DNA of 8,808 bases. Origin: Bacteroidetes bacterium 4572_114 (GTDB taxonomy: Bacteria; Bacteroidota; Bacteroidia; Bacteroidales; 4484-276). The stretch lies in contig NIVA01000213.1 of NCBI GenBank assembly GCA_002254335.1, positions 1 through 8,808 of the forward strand, read 5' to 3'. This document shows positions 1 to 6,432 of the stretch, piece by piece. How positions within the stretch are numbered: the first letter of the stretch is position 1; the number at the start of each line of letters is the position of its first letter. The notes under the pieces are model-generated. The model saw only the letters and a program-made list of their open reading frames with translations, was not told the origin of the DNA and searched no databases. The position numbers and the translations under genes were made by a program.

Positions 1-350
1 CTTTGGCATCAACGGTGACCATGATCTGCATCGCGCTGTCGCACTTCAACATATTACCTTCTTTAACAATAAACATCATCGAATCGTGTGAGTTAAGTTT
101 GTGTTTGTTGTGCATATCGTCCATCCAAATCATTATGTCCTCGTCCAAACCATCCAATTTCAATTCATCACCTTCAAATACCATAGTGGTGTCTATGGTT
201 TTTACCACTCCGTTTTCATCTTCTGTAACTTTAAGGGTGATGATCTTTGTCCGTTCCTTTTTGGCCCCTTCATTTTGTTCCTGTCCGAACAAACAGTAAT
301 GTAAATACTGCTGCAACAATTGTTTGAGTGTTAAGTGAAATTCGTTTCAT
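1..350 (-). pseudogene. Small secreted protein, N-terminal part, with a frame break after the signal peptide; runs off the window
   Basis: The ATG at 350-348 follows a good Shine-Dalgarno site and opens a typical signal peptide (MKRISLNTQTIVAAVFTLLF), but that frame stops at 272-270. From about 290 to the window edge the next frame is open and reads as a mature secreted protein starting FGQEQNEGAKKERTK, then acidic and Met-rich, with segments such as KTIDTTMVFEGDE and DEDIMIWMDD. The two halves join if one base is removed near TTTGTTCGG (about 285-292). No homopolymer longer than three bases lies there. I do not recognise a named family; it resembles small acidic periplasmic proteins often found beside Bacteroidota two-component systems. 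It diverges from the kinase/regulator operon and shares a regulatory region with it, so it is probably a target or partner of that system (inference). The break may be a sequencing error or a true mutation. The C-terminus lies outside the window. Confidence 0.6.
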
Positions 351-358
351 AGTTTTAT

Positions 359-362
359 CTCC
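359..362 (-). promoter_or_regulatory. Ribosome binding site of the small secreted protein
   Basis: On the minus strand AAAAAAGGAGATAAAACT precedes the ATG at 350. The GGAG core lies 8 bases before the start codon. Strong Shine-Dalgarno sites are uncommon in Bacteroidota, and this one fixes the start at 350 even though the frame is broken 20 codons later. Confidence 0.6.
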
Positions 363-395
363 TTTTTTAATGTTAATTTTATTTTATTGACGATG

Positions 396-403
396 CAAAA
401 CTA
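396..403 (-). promoter_or_regulatory. Bacteroidota-type -7 element (TAGTTTTG) for the small secreted protein
   Basis: The minus strand reads TAGTTTTG, a full match to the Bacteroidota -7 consensus TAnnTTTG, about 45 bases before the start codon. The expected TTG-type -33 element is absent: AAAA occupies that place. The first GTTAA box begins 22 bases upstream of the element. A missing -33 element next to a regulator array suggests an activator-dependent promoter. The transcription start would be near 390 (inference). Confidence 0.45.
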
Positions 404-425
404 CACCTGGAACAATATGCTTTTA

Positions 426-526
426 GTTAATGAGGGGTTAATAAAAGTTAAGGAAAAGTTAATGTGGGGCAATGGCAGCATACGTTAATGCTTCGTTAAC
501 AAAGGTTAAGGAAAAGTTAAAGTTAA
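426..526. promoter_or_regulatory. Two phased GTTAA box clusters, likely operators of the adjacent OmpR-family regulator
   Basis: GTTAA begins at 426, 437, 447, 458 and again at 484, 495, 505, 516, with one more at 522. Spacings are 11, 10, 11, then 26, then 11, 10, 11. The second set is the first moved by exactly 58 bases, and both contain the 16-mer GTTAAGGAAAAGTTAA (447-462 and 505-520). About 31 of the first 37 bases of the two units agree; four of the six differences are in the spacer after the first box. Direct repeats spaced by one helical turn are the known binding layout of PhoB/OmpR-type winged-helix regulators (PhoB, PmrA and CpxR boxes), and such a regulator is encoded at 2343. The left cluster ends beside the minus-strand promoter and the right one beside the kinase promoter. 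Binding itself is inference. Confidence 0.7.
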
Positions 527-547
527 AACGAGGCCATTTAATATTTG

Positions 548-555
548 TAATTTTG
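548..555 (+). promoter_or_regulatory. Bacteroidota-type -7 element (TAATTTTG) for the kinase/regulator operon
   Basis: TAATTTTG matches TAnnTTTG fully and ends only 4 bases before the kinase ATG at 560. Transcription starting the usual few bases downstream would begin at or near the start codon, giving a leaderless or nearly leaderless mRNA. No Shine-Dalgarno site precedes the ATG, which fits. A weaker match, AATATTTG at 540-547, would give a leader of only a few bases. No TTG lies at -33; the last GTTAA box (522-526) lies there instead, 21 bases from the element. Confidence 0.4.
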
Positions 556-559
556 TTGC

Positions 560-2299
560 ATGAACCGTAAAAGCATTGCGCTGATTATTGCACTGATGAG
601 CATCTCTTTGGTTGGGATTATTTTTGTTCAATTGTTTTGGATAAAGAATGCCATTGAGGTGAAAAGCGATCAATTCAACCGTTCGGTCAATGAGGCTTTA
701 AATGATGTGGTGATTCAGCTTGAGAAAAACGAAAATTATCTTATCCTTTCAGAAAATTTCGACCAGATAGGAAGTGTGTTTTCTGTAAAAACAATCGACC
801 TGGACTCTGTTCATGAAATACAGCTAAAGGTTACCGATACCATGAGAAACCGTATAAAGCAACTTCATGTTTCAAATACCAATATCGAGTGGATACAGGA
901 TGAGTTGAATGCCACCTATGAAATTCAAACATTTATGGATTCTACCGAAACATCTTTTAGTTATCATATTAATTTACCTGATGATGAAACAGAAAAAACA
1001 GAAGGACTGTGGGTGAGTGATGAAGGTGGGACACAACAAGTGTTTGTTGATGGGGAAGACAAATTGATTGTTGTTGATGAAAACACAAAACCATCGAGAA
1101 TAATAATAAAAAGCAAAAAAGATAAAGTGGATGAGCGTGCAGATGCTTTAAAGGGAATGTTTGAAAAATTGGTAATTGAGGTAGAGAGCGTGCACACACC
1201 CATAAGCGCAAGGTTAGAAAAAGAATATCTTGGCAGCGTAATCAGGAAATCGCTAAACGACAGAGGGGTAAATATCCCTTTCGATTTTGCGGTGATTTCA
1301 GGCTCTGATGATTCCCTGGTCCCGGTCAGCTCCGAAAATTTTGATGTCAATAATTTGGGGACTAAATTCAGGGTCAGCCTTTTTCCCAACGATATTTTGC
1401 ATATGCCTAATTTTTTACTTCTTGCCTTTCCGGACGAAAACATACATGTGCTCAGGTCTATCTTCCTGTTGTTGTCGGGGTCAATTATCTTTACACTAAT
1501 CATTCTCGTCACTTTTTGGATCACGATCAACGTTATACTGAAACAAAAAAGGGTTTCGGAGATCAAGTCGGATTTTATCAATAACATGACCCACGAATTT
1601 AAAACCCCCATCGCTACCATTTCACTGGCCGTTGATTCAATTAATAACCCAAAAGTTATTTCGCTGCCCGAAAAAATAAAATATTTCACCAATATCATCC
1701 GCGATGAAAACCGGAGGATGAACACCCAGGTGGAAAATGTTTTACAAATGTCGCTGATCGATAAAAAGGATTTTAATCTCAATATCAGGGAAGTTGATGT
1801 CAATGAGATAATCCGGCGGGCAGTTAAAAATATCCGCTTACAGGTAGAAAAACGGCAAGGGGAAATTGAGGTGTCGCTTAACGCTGAACAGGTGCTGATA
1901 TATGGCGATGAAATCCATCTGTACAATATAATCAACAACCTGCTGGACAATGCCATTAAATATTCCGATAATAAACCACAGATTATTGTTTCGACCGAAA
2001 ATATAAATAATGGCATCAGGATTTCCGTACAAGACAATGGCGTTGGAATAAGCAAGGAGGCGCAGGAAAAAATATTTGACAAATTTTTCAGGGTATCAAC
2101 AGGGAACATTCACAATGTTAAAGGTTTCGGCTTAGGGCTGAGTTATGTAAAAGCAATTGTCCTCGCCTTTAAAGGAGACCTCTCATTGGAAAGTAAGCCC
2201 GGGAAGGGAAGTATATTTCATGTGTATTTGCCGTTGGAGGGGGCTGAGGGCAAAGGGCTGAGAGCGGAGGGCAGGGTGCTGAGGGCGGAGAGGTGTTAG
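560..2299 (+). CDS. Sensor histidine kinase, RprX-like, without HAMP domain
   Basis: 579-residue inner-membrane sensor kinase that would phosphorylate the response regulator encoded 43 bases downstream. Transmembrane segment 1 is at about residues 6-28, a periplasmic sensor of about 270 residues with no recognised fold follows, and segment 2 is at about 300-324. No HAMP domain is evident between segment 2 and the H-box. The H-box MTHEFKTP places the phospho-accepting histidine at residue 345. The catalytic domain shows the N-box (LLDNAIKYS, Asn464), the G1 box (DNGVGIS, Asp492), an F-box (KIFDKFFRV) and the G2 box (GFGLGL, 522-527). All key residues are present, so the kinase should be active. 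The start fits the usual N-terminus of this Bacteroidota group (MNRK then a hydrophobic stretch). The last 20 residues are low-complexity and encoded by GGCTGAG heptamers. The signal sensed is unknown. The phased GTTAA array upstream suggests autoregulation. Confidence 0.93.
   Translation: MNRKSIALIIALMSISLVGIIFVQLFWIKNAIEVKSDQFNRSVNEALNDVVIQLEKNENYLILSENFDQIGSVFSVKTIDLDSVHEIQLKVTDTMRNRIKQLHVSNTNIEWIQDELNATYEIQTFMDSTETSFSYHINLPDDETEKTEGLWVSDEGGTQQVFVDGEDKLIVVDENTKPSRIIIKSKKDKVDERADALKGMFEKLVIEVESVHTPISARLEKEYLGSVIRKSLNDRGVNIPFDFAVISGSDDSLVPVSSENFDVNNLGTKFRVSLFPNDILHMPNFLLLAFPDENIHVLRSIFLLLSGSIIFTLIILVTFWITINVILKQKRVSEIKSDFINNMTHEFKTPIATISLAVDSINNPKVISLPEKIKYFTNIIRDENRRMNTQVENVLQMSLIDKKDFNLNIREVDVNEIIRRAVKNIRLQVEKRQGEIEVSLNAEQVLIYGDEIHLYNIINNLLDNAIKYSDNKPQIIVSTENINNGIRISVQDNGVGISKEAQEKIFDKFFRVSTGNIHNVKGFGLGLSYVKAIVLAFKGDLSLESKPGKGSIFHVYLPLEGAEGKGLRAEGRVLRAERC
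2242..2290 (+). repeat. Degenerate GGCTGAG heptanucleotide tandem repeat inside the kinase 3' end
   Basis: Seven consecutive heptamers can be read: GGCTGAG, GGCAAAG, GGCTGAG, AGCGGAG, GGCAGGG, TGCTGAG and GGCGGAG. The consensus is GGCNGAG. The tract is far more G-rich than its surroundings and encodes most of the tail AEGKGLRAEGRVLRAERC after the kinase fold has ended. Seven is not a multiple of three, so any gain or loss of units other than by three would change the C-terminus and the distance to the regulator gene. Confidence 0.75.
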
Positions 2300-2342
2300 A
2301 AGGATTGAAACTTGAGAATGATGAAATCCAAAAACTTTCTAT

Positions 2343-3038
2343 ATGGGATCAAAGATCAGGATATTTATGGTGGAGGACGATCACAATTTTGGGGCGGTGT
2401 TGAAGTCATACCTCGAAATCCATGATTACTATGTTCACTGGGTAGATGATGGCAAACATGCCGTAAAAGAATTCCGCACTGACGATTTTGACGTTTGCAT
2501 CCTTGATGTGATGTTGCCTAACGTTGATGGTTTCCAAATTGCCAGGGAGATACGTTTTATCAACAAAAATGTCCCGCTCATATTTCTTACGGCCAAAACT
2601 TTAAAAGAAGATATCTTAACAGGCTATAAACTTGGTGCCGACGATTACATAACCAAACCTTTCGACTCAGAAGTGTTGCTCTATAAAATCCAGGCTGTCC
2701 TCAAGCGGAACGATTTTCAGGAGAAACCGGAAAACGGCAGGGATGAATTTGAGATCGGGACATATAGATTCAACTATCCGCACCGGATGATTTCAAGGGG
2801 TGAACAATTAATAAAACTCTCGCCCAGGGAGGCCGAACTCCTGCGCCTGCTCTGCCTGAAAATAAACGATGTGATGCCACGTGAAATGGCCCTGAAAAAA
2901 ATCTGGGGCGAAGACAGCTATTTCACCACCCGCAGCATGGACGTATTTATCACAAAACTAAGGAAGTACCTAAAGGATGACCCTGCCATTGAAATTGTGA
3001 ATATCCATGGGAGTGGGTTTAAGCTGACGGTGAACTAA
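2343..3038 (+). CDS. OmpR/PhoB-family response regulator, RprY-like
   Basis: 231-residue cytoplasmic transcription factor. The receiver domain (about 4-120) has the acidic pair at Asp12/Asp13, the phospho-accepting aspartate at Asp55 (CILDVMLPNVDG), Thr83 (IFLTAKT) and Lys105 (YITKPF). The C-terminal winged-helix DNA-binding domain spans about 133-231, with the recognition region around RSMDVFITKLRKYL and the closing wing NIHGSGFKL. The stretch TAKTLKEDILTGYKLGADDY closely resembles Bacteroides RprY from memory. The start at 2343 is fixed because in-frame stops lie just upstream and KIRIFMVEDD needs these residues; there is no Shine-Dalgarno site. It forms an operon with the kinase 43 bases upstream. 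It is the obvious candidate to bind the GTTAA array at 426-526. Both domains are intact. Confidence 0.94.
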   Translation: MGSKIRIFMVEDDHNFGAVLKSYLEIHDYYVHWVDDGKHAVKEFRTDDFDVCILDVMLPNVDGFQIAREIRFINKNVPLIFLTAKTLKEDILTGYKLGADDYITKPFDSEVLLYKIQAVLKRNDFQEKPENGRDEFEIGTYRFNYPHRMISRGEQLIKLSPREAELLRLLCLKINDVMPREMALKKIWGEDSYFTTRSMDVFITKLRKYLKDDPAIEIVNIHGSGFKLTVN

Positions 3039-3086
3039 TCACTAAGTTAGTAAATTAATTTGAAATTTAAAGCCCTATGGGGAATT

Positions 3087-3157
3087 AAAAAAAACTGACG
3101 CAGGTTTACACAGATACAACGGATTAAAAATCCGTTCGACCAGCGAAAATCCGCGTC
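3087..3157 (-). terminator. Palindromic intergenic repeat with T8 run, likely terminator of the CotH-side genes
   Basis: The 61-base stretch 3097-3157 is an imperfect palindrome. The outer arms GACGCAGGTTT and AAAATCCGCGTC pair with mismatches, and the centre AACGGATTAAAAATCCGTT (3118-3136) is a perfect 8-base stem with an AAA loop. On the minus strand the hairpin is followed directly by AG and eight T residues (3094-3087), as in an intrinsic terminator for transcripts coming from the gene ending at 3202. The plus side lacks a T run. The wording resembles dispersed palindromic intergenic elements I have seen in Bacteroidota, so it may be a repeat-family member doing terminator duty (inference). 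The whole gap 3039-3201 holds nothing else I can support. Confidence 0.55.
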
Positions 3158-3201
3158 TGAAAATATCGTTAACATGTTAGTATTAGTGTCTTTTTAAGAG
3201 T

Positions 3202-3672
3202 CTAATTTCTAACCATCTTCCTAACTTGTGTTTGATGTCCCGAACTTAGTTTATAAAAATAAATCCCGGGGATCAATTTGTCTGCTTGCCAACAAAACCT
3301 GTGTTCACCAGCTTGAAGGTGCCCGTTGAAAAGCTGTTCAACCTTTTTCCCAAAAGCATTGTAAACATCAAGGGAAACATCACAACTTTCGTTAAGGTTG
3401 AAAACAATAGTTGTTTTTTGACTGAAAGGGTTGGGGTGGTTTTGATGCAGTGAAAAAATGAGGGTGGGCGCTGGTAAATTTTCTACAGCCCCCACAAAAC
3501 CACTCATATTCTCAGCCCCAAACGAAGGCAACATCTCAATAAAATCACCAGTCCCGTTGGGATATCTGCCGGTAATCGGCCCACACAATAAGATACCCCC
3601 CGGCAGCAATTGTGGTATCCGGGAAAACCCATTGATCAGGCTCGGCACTATCATCAGATAAAAAGTATCCAC
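3202..3672 (-). pseudogene. Detached C-terminal part of the CotH protein: lamin-tail remnant and T9SS sorting domain
   Basis: This frame holds meaningful protein only from about 3570 downwards. GRYPNGTGDFIEM is the standard end of a lamin-tail domain. A linker follows, then a type A T9SS sorting domain of about 80 residues: NHPNPFSQKTTIVFNL, a middle strand region VSLDVYNAFGKKV, and the end GIYFYKLSSGHQTQVRKMVRN. The residues before Gly at 3570 are an out-of-frame reading of the upstream lamin-tail coding sequence, and the apparent ATG at 3672 has no biological meaning. It is the 3' end of the gene starting at 5344, put out of frame. Without it the CotH product cannot be recognised by the T9SS. 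The stop TAG is at 3204-3202. Confidence 0.8.
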
Positions 3673-5344
3673 CCAGGCTTAACGTGTTTTCACTGTTATT
3701 ATAAAACTCAATCCAGTCATCATATTCACCATCCTGGTCGGCCACAGTTGTTTCGTTGTCGGCCATAAATTCGTTGATCACCACATCACCGGTGATATTG
3801 ATTGTGTAAAATTGATATTCGGCCCTTGCCGGCGAAAAAGTTGCCGCCTCATTGTTTTCAGTAAAAATATAGTACTGAATATCTGATGATCCGGCAATCA
3901 GGGATGCCCCGTAAACCCCGTCTCCGGCAGCCCCGTCATTGTGGTTGCCATCATCAAACATATCGGTTTTCTCAAACCTGGCACTTTTGGCATGGCGAAA
4001 GGCCAGCTTAACCAAAGTTGCATCTTCCACATCGGCAGTTACCCATATTTCACTGTTGGGGGCAGGCGTTTCAGGAATAATAATGATGTCTCCGATTTCT
4101 GGTGCTGTTGCCTGAAACCAGGAGTGTGAATTAAGAAAAGAAATCCTTTCCCCCATGAGTTCCGTAATTCCCGGGATAGACTGCTGCCCTCCTCCGATGC
4201 TGTTATTTACATTGTTAAGAAAATCCTGGTAGCTATAAAGTTTATTGGGGTCTGCCCGAACGTGCGCATCAATAATATCCTGGATTTCCAAAGCCCTGTC
4301 CACGTACCAGTCGTTGGTAAAAAGCTCCTCCAGCATGGTTTTCATATGGGCAACGTACATTCTTTTGTATAGCGGATTATTCAATATCTTACTGATGATT
4401 GGATAGTTTGAGTTGGTGGAATTAAAAAATGGGTCGAGGTGTTGTCTTTGGTAAAGGTTCAACGGGGGGCCTCCGATTACCATACCAAAAACCCCGAAGG
4501 TCTCGTTCAGGTCCCACGGAATGATATTAAACCGGCCTGCACCATCCTTGTAAAGGTAATAATTTTGGGGCATGTTTACCGGGGCATCAAGGTTTACAAC
4601 CAAAATATCGAAAGCGAGCAACCAGAGCAACCGGTCAACATTCAGGACTTGTTCCACATATTCGTTGTGGTTGTTCAGGGTGTCGAGGAAGCTGATCATA
4701 TCGGCCCAGCCAAAATCCGATTCCAGTGCATACAATCCGGTGTATGCTGTCGAATCCGTCCCTAACCATTTCCAAACCCCTTGTCCGAAGCCACCATTAG
4801 AAATTTCACCTTTTATCCGTGCATTTTCATCACCCGAAAAATGGGTGCGCATAAAGTATTTGTCAACATCCTGGTTGCTGGTATATAAGCCAAGATGTGT
4901 TTCGTTAACATAAACATTTGCGTAATTCGAAAGGCTTCCGGGCAGGTATTTCCGGGCAATTTCGTACCCAAGTGTCTCGCGCACAAAGCTGGGATCTTTA
5001 AATCCATTGGACAATTTTAAGGTCCCATATCCATCCAGCTCCTGGTCGTCGATGATGTAGTCGAGTTTGATATTGAATGGGTTTTTCACCTGGTTTGAGT
5101 TGTAGGAACTATTGCCTTTGTAACGCACACCCACGCTATCGAATGCCTGTCCGTTGATGGTGACAGCGCCCATCAAGCGTTCTTCATTTCCGGCAGCCTT
5201 CAATTGATCGAGCAGGTAATCCCAGTTCGATTCTTCAAATTCTATTTCGATGGTGTTAATGGTGTTGATGTCGTAGAAATTCTGGGCCATTGTCATCTGG
5301 CTGAAGGCGGTTGAAAACAATACTGCGAAGAATAATTTTTTCAT
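3545..5344 (-). CDS. CotH-kinase-family secreted protein, truncated in its lamin-tail domain
   Basis: 599 residues in this frame. Signal peptide at 1-20 (cut likely after MTMA). The CotH domain covers about 30-405: RYKGNSSYNS at 74-83, NPFNIKLDY at 88-96, TLKLSNGFKDPS at 108-119 and the metal-site-like IPWDLNETFG at 275-284. CotH proteins are atypical secreted protein kinases, known from Bacillus spore coats; the substrate here is unknown. An Ig-like segment (415-515, with DDGNHNDGAAGDGVYGA) follows, then a lamin-tail domain starting at DVVINEFMADNE (520). That domain stops abruptly after GGYLIVWAD (about 590), runs into ten nonsense residues and ends. The next frame resumes with the domain's last strand and the sorting signal. 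About 30-40 residues that usually separate these motifs are missing, so this is an internal deletion with frame change and not a simple slip at the G6 run just upstream. The gene starts 20 bases after the Spy-like gene, which suggests one transcript. Confidence 0.85.
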   Translation of the reverse strand: MKKLFFAVLFSTAFSQMTMAQNFYDINTINTIEIEFEESNWDYLLDQLKAAGNEERLMGAVTINGQAFDSVGVRYKGNSSYNSNQVKNPFNIKLDYIIDDQELDGYGTLKLSNGFKDPSFVRETLGYEIARKYLPGSLSNYANVYVNETHLGLYTSNQDVDKYFMRTHFSGDENARIKGEISNGGFGQGVWKWLGTDSTAYTGLYALESDFGWADMISFLDTLNNHNEYVEQVLNVDRLLWLLAFDILVVNLDAPVNMPQNYYLYKDGAGRFNIIPWDLNETFGVFGMVIGGPPLNLYQRQHLDPFFNSTNSNYPIISKILNNPLYKRMYVAHMKTMLEELFTNDWYVDRALEIQDIIDAHVRADPNKLYSYQDFLNNVNNSIGGGQQSIPGITELMGERISFLNSHSWFQATAPEIGDIIIIPETPAPNSEIWVTADVEDATLVKLAFRHAKSARFEKTDMFDDGNHNDGAAGDGVYGASLIAGSSDIQYYIFTENNEAATFSPARAEYQFYTINITGDVVINEFMADNETTVADQDGEYDDWIEFYNNSENTLSLGGYFLSDDSAEPDQWVFPDTTIAAGGYLIVWADYRQISQRDW

Positions 5345-5364
5345 AGTTATTAATATTTCCGGTT

Positions 5365-5883
5365 TTAAAATCTCTTTGGAGGGGCAGGCTTGTGGGGATG
5401 GAATTTGGGAGGTTTGTTTCTCTCCATCACATCATTAAAAATATCTTTAAGCATCAACCTTTGTTTGGGGGTGCATATTTTTTTGAGTTCCAAAAAATGT
5501 TTTGAAAGAAACAATTCAAAATCTTCCTGCTTTTCACTGATTTCACCAGCCAGGATGGCAATTCGGGCAGTGTCGGAGTTGGGGGCAAATGATTCGATAA
5601 GAATTTCCTCCTTTAAATGGTGGATTTGATCCATCAGATGTCTTGTTCGGCGTACATGTTCTTCCCTGATTTTATGAAACTCTATGCGCTGTTGATTAGA
5701 AAGCTTTAACCTTCTTGCGATGATATCCCCCGCATCCCGTGGCCTATGGTTTTGATTTGGTGGAAACGGTGGTGCCGGCCCTTGCATCCGGGTAAACCAT
5801 AAAACCCCCAATAAGAAAAGGTTTAATACAATGAGCAGGGCAAAGCTGATGGTTAAAAAATTCCTGTTGCTGATCGTTTTCAT
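5365..5883 (-). CDS. Spy/CpxP/CnrX-like periplasmic sensor (Metal_resist-type)
   Basis: 172 residues: a short cytoplasmic N-terminus, one membrane anchor or uncleaved signal at about 10-30 (FLTISFALLIVLNLFLLGVLWF), a proline-rich linker, then an all-helical periplasmic domain (about 52-155). It has two LTxxQ-like repeats, LKLSNQQRIEFHKIREEH near 60 and CTPKQRLMLKDIFNDVM near 137, the hallmark layout of Spy/CpxP chaperones and CnrX-type metal sensors. The tail is basic and His/Pro-rich (KFHPHKPAPPKRF), possibly metal-binding. It follows a sigma/anti-sigma pair, the order seen in Cnr-like systems where the periplasmic partner controls the anti-sigma factor. No Shine-Dalgarno site precedes the ATG at 5883. 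The gene is intact. Sensor versus chaperone, and the metal or stress detected, cannot be read from the sequence. Confidence 0.82.
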   Translation of the reverse strand: MKTISNRNFLTISFALLIVLNLFLLGVLWFTRMQGPAPPFPPNQNHRPRDAGDIIARRLKLSNQQRIEFHKIREEHVRRTRHLMDQIHHLKEEILIESFAPNSDTARIAILAGEISEKQEDFELFLSKHFLELKKICTPKQRLMLKDIFNDVMERNKPPKFHPHKPAPPKRF

Positions 5884-5913
5884 GTCAAATCATTTTATGA
5901 GTCCGGTCTAAAA

Positions 5914-5997
5914 AGCTGTCAGACAGTTGTCTTCTAAATTACACACTGAAGCTAAAGTATTATATGTCTGACTTTTAACCTAAACTGTCTGACAGCT
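5914..5997. repeat. 84-base element with perfect 15-base inverted ends
   Basis: AGCTGTCAGACAGTT (5914-5928) and AACTGTCTGACAGCT (5983-5997) are exact reverse complements separated by 54 bases. Each arm also holds its own palindrome, CTGTC-N-GACAG. A partial third copy, TGTCTGAC, lies between them at 5965-5972. Read on the coding (minus) strand the downstream arm is followed by five T residues (5915-5911 region), so the arms could form a long-stem terminator or attenuator between the anti-sigma and Spy-like genes. It may instead be operators for a dimeric repressor or a small MITE-like insertion. No target duplication is visible. The 5884-6037 gap contains no gene. Confidence 0.6.
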
Positions 5998-6037
5998 ATT
6001 CATCCAAATATTTGCTTTTTAGATTAAACCCTTATTA

Positions 6038-6373
6038 TTAATAAGTCAAATCCATGTTGTTGAGATAATACTCTTTTGCAATTGTATCTACTTCCTGTCC
6101 ATCCGAACTAACCTGGCCCTGGTAATTGCTGAAAAAGAAAACACCCGTTACCAAATTCAGGATGACGATCACTGCAATAAAGGGAACTCGAAGCTGTACG
6201 GGCATAAAAATTTCCATGCCCGATTTTTGCCTGTCGGCCTGCGATTCAATCCTTGACCTGAGCCGTGTATAGAAAAAAGGATTGGGCTCCAAATCGTCCA
6301 GTTCATCAAACACGTTCAAAGTTTGGTCAACCTGTTTATTGATATCTCTATTTTTTTCCGGGCCCTGTTTCAT
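6038..6373 (-). CDS. Small single-pass membrane protein, putative anti-sigma factor
   Basis: 111 residues from the ATG at 6373: a soluble acidic N-terminal part (1-57, with VFDELDDLEPNPFFYTRLRSRIE), one membrane helix at about 63-81 (VPFIAVIVILNLVTGVFFF), and a periplasmic tail of about 30 residues. The EPNPFFYTRLRSRI motif followed by a single helix is common in putative anti-sigma proteins of Bacteroidota; no zinc-binding HxxxCxxC motif is present. Position directly after the sigma gene and before a Spy/CnrX-like sensor supports the role. I chose 6373 because AGGAG (6386-6382) lies 8 bases before it. An upstream TTG at 6436, which overlaps the sigma stop, would add 21 residues with no family-like features. 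The gene looks intact. Confidence 0.75.
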   Translation of the reverse strand: MKQGPEKNRDINKQVDQTLNVFDELDDLEPNPFFYTRLRSRIESQADRQKSGMEIFMPVQLRVPFIAVIVILNLVTGVFFFSNYQGQVSSDGQEVDTIAKEYYLNNMDLTY

Positions 6374-6381
6374 TTTTAAAG

Positions 6382-6386
6382 CTCCT
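6382..6386 (-). promoter_or_regulatory. Ribosome binding site deciding the anti-sigma start
   Basis: The minus strand reads AGGAG, then 8 bases (CTTTAAAA), then the ATG at 6373. This is a near-ideal site and argues for 6373 over the TTG at 6436. Confidence 0.55.
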
Positions 6387-6432
6387 GCCGTTTTCAGTAT
6401 GACGTTAATTATTCTATAAACTTGCGGATAAT

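Noticed and set aside
964..2109. Long open frame of 381 codons on the minus strand opposite the histidine kinase
   Set aside because: It lies fully inside an intact kinase gene, has Ser/Leu-rich composition typical of an antisense reading, no recognisable domain and no promoter or ribosome site.
3170..3179. TAACATGTTA palindrome in the convergent gap
   Set aside because: Ten bases, single copy, between gene ends with no promoter nearby; likely chance.
3590..3605. Programmed frameshifting at the G6 run to join CotH to its sorting domain
   Set aside because: The correct lamin-tail frame continues for several residues past the run (YLIVWAD), so a slip at the run would not join the two parts, and domain sequence is missing.
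3941..4913. Several plus-strand open frames of 60-113 codons opposite the CotH gene
   Set aside because: All overlap clear coding sequence on the other strand and show no protein-like features.
5955..5965. TATAAT-like hexamer on the minus strand as a sigma-70 promoter for the Spy-like gene
   Set aside because: Bacteroidota use TAnnTTTG-type elements, the nearest matches here each have a mismatch, and the hexamer lies in AT-rich DNA where it is expected by chance.
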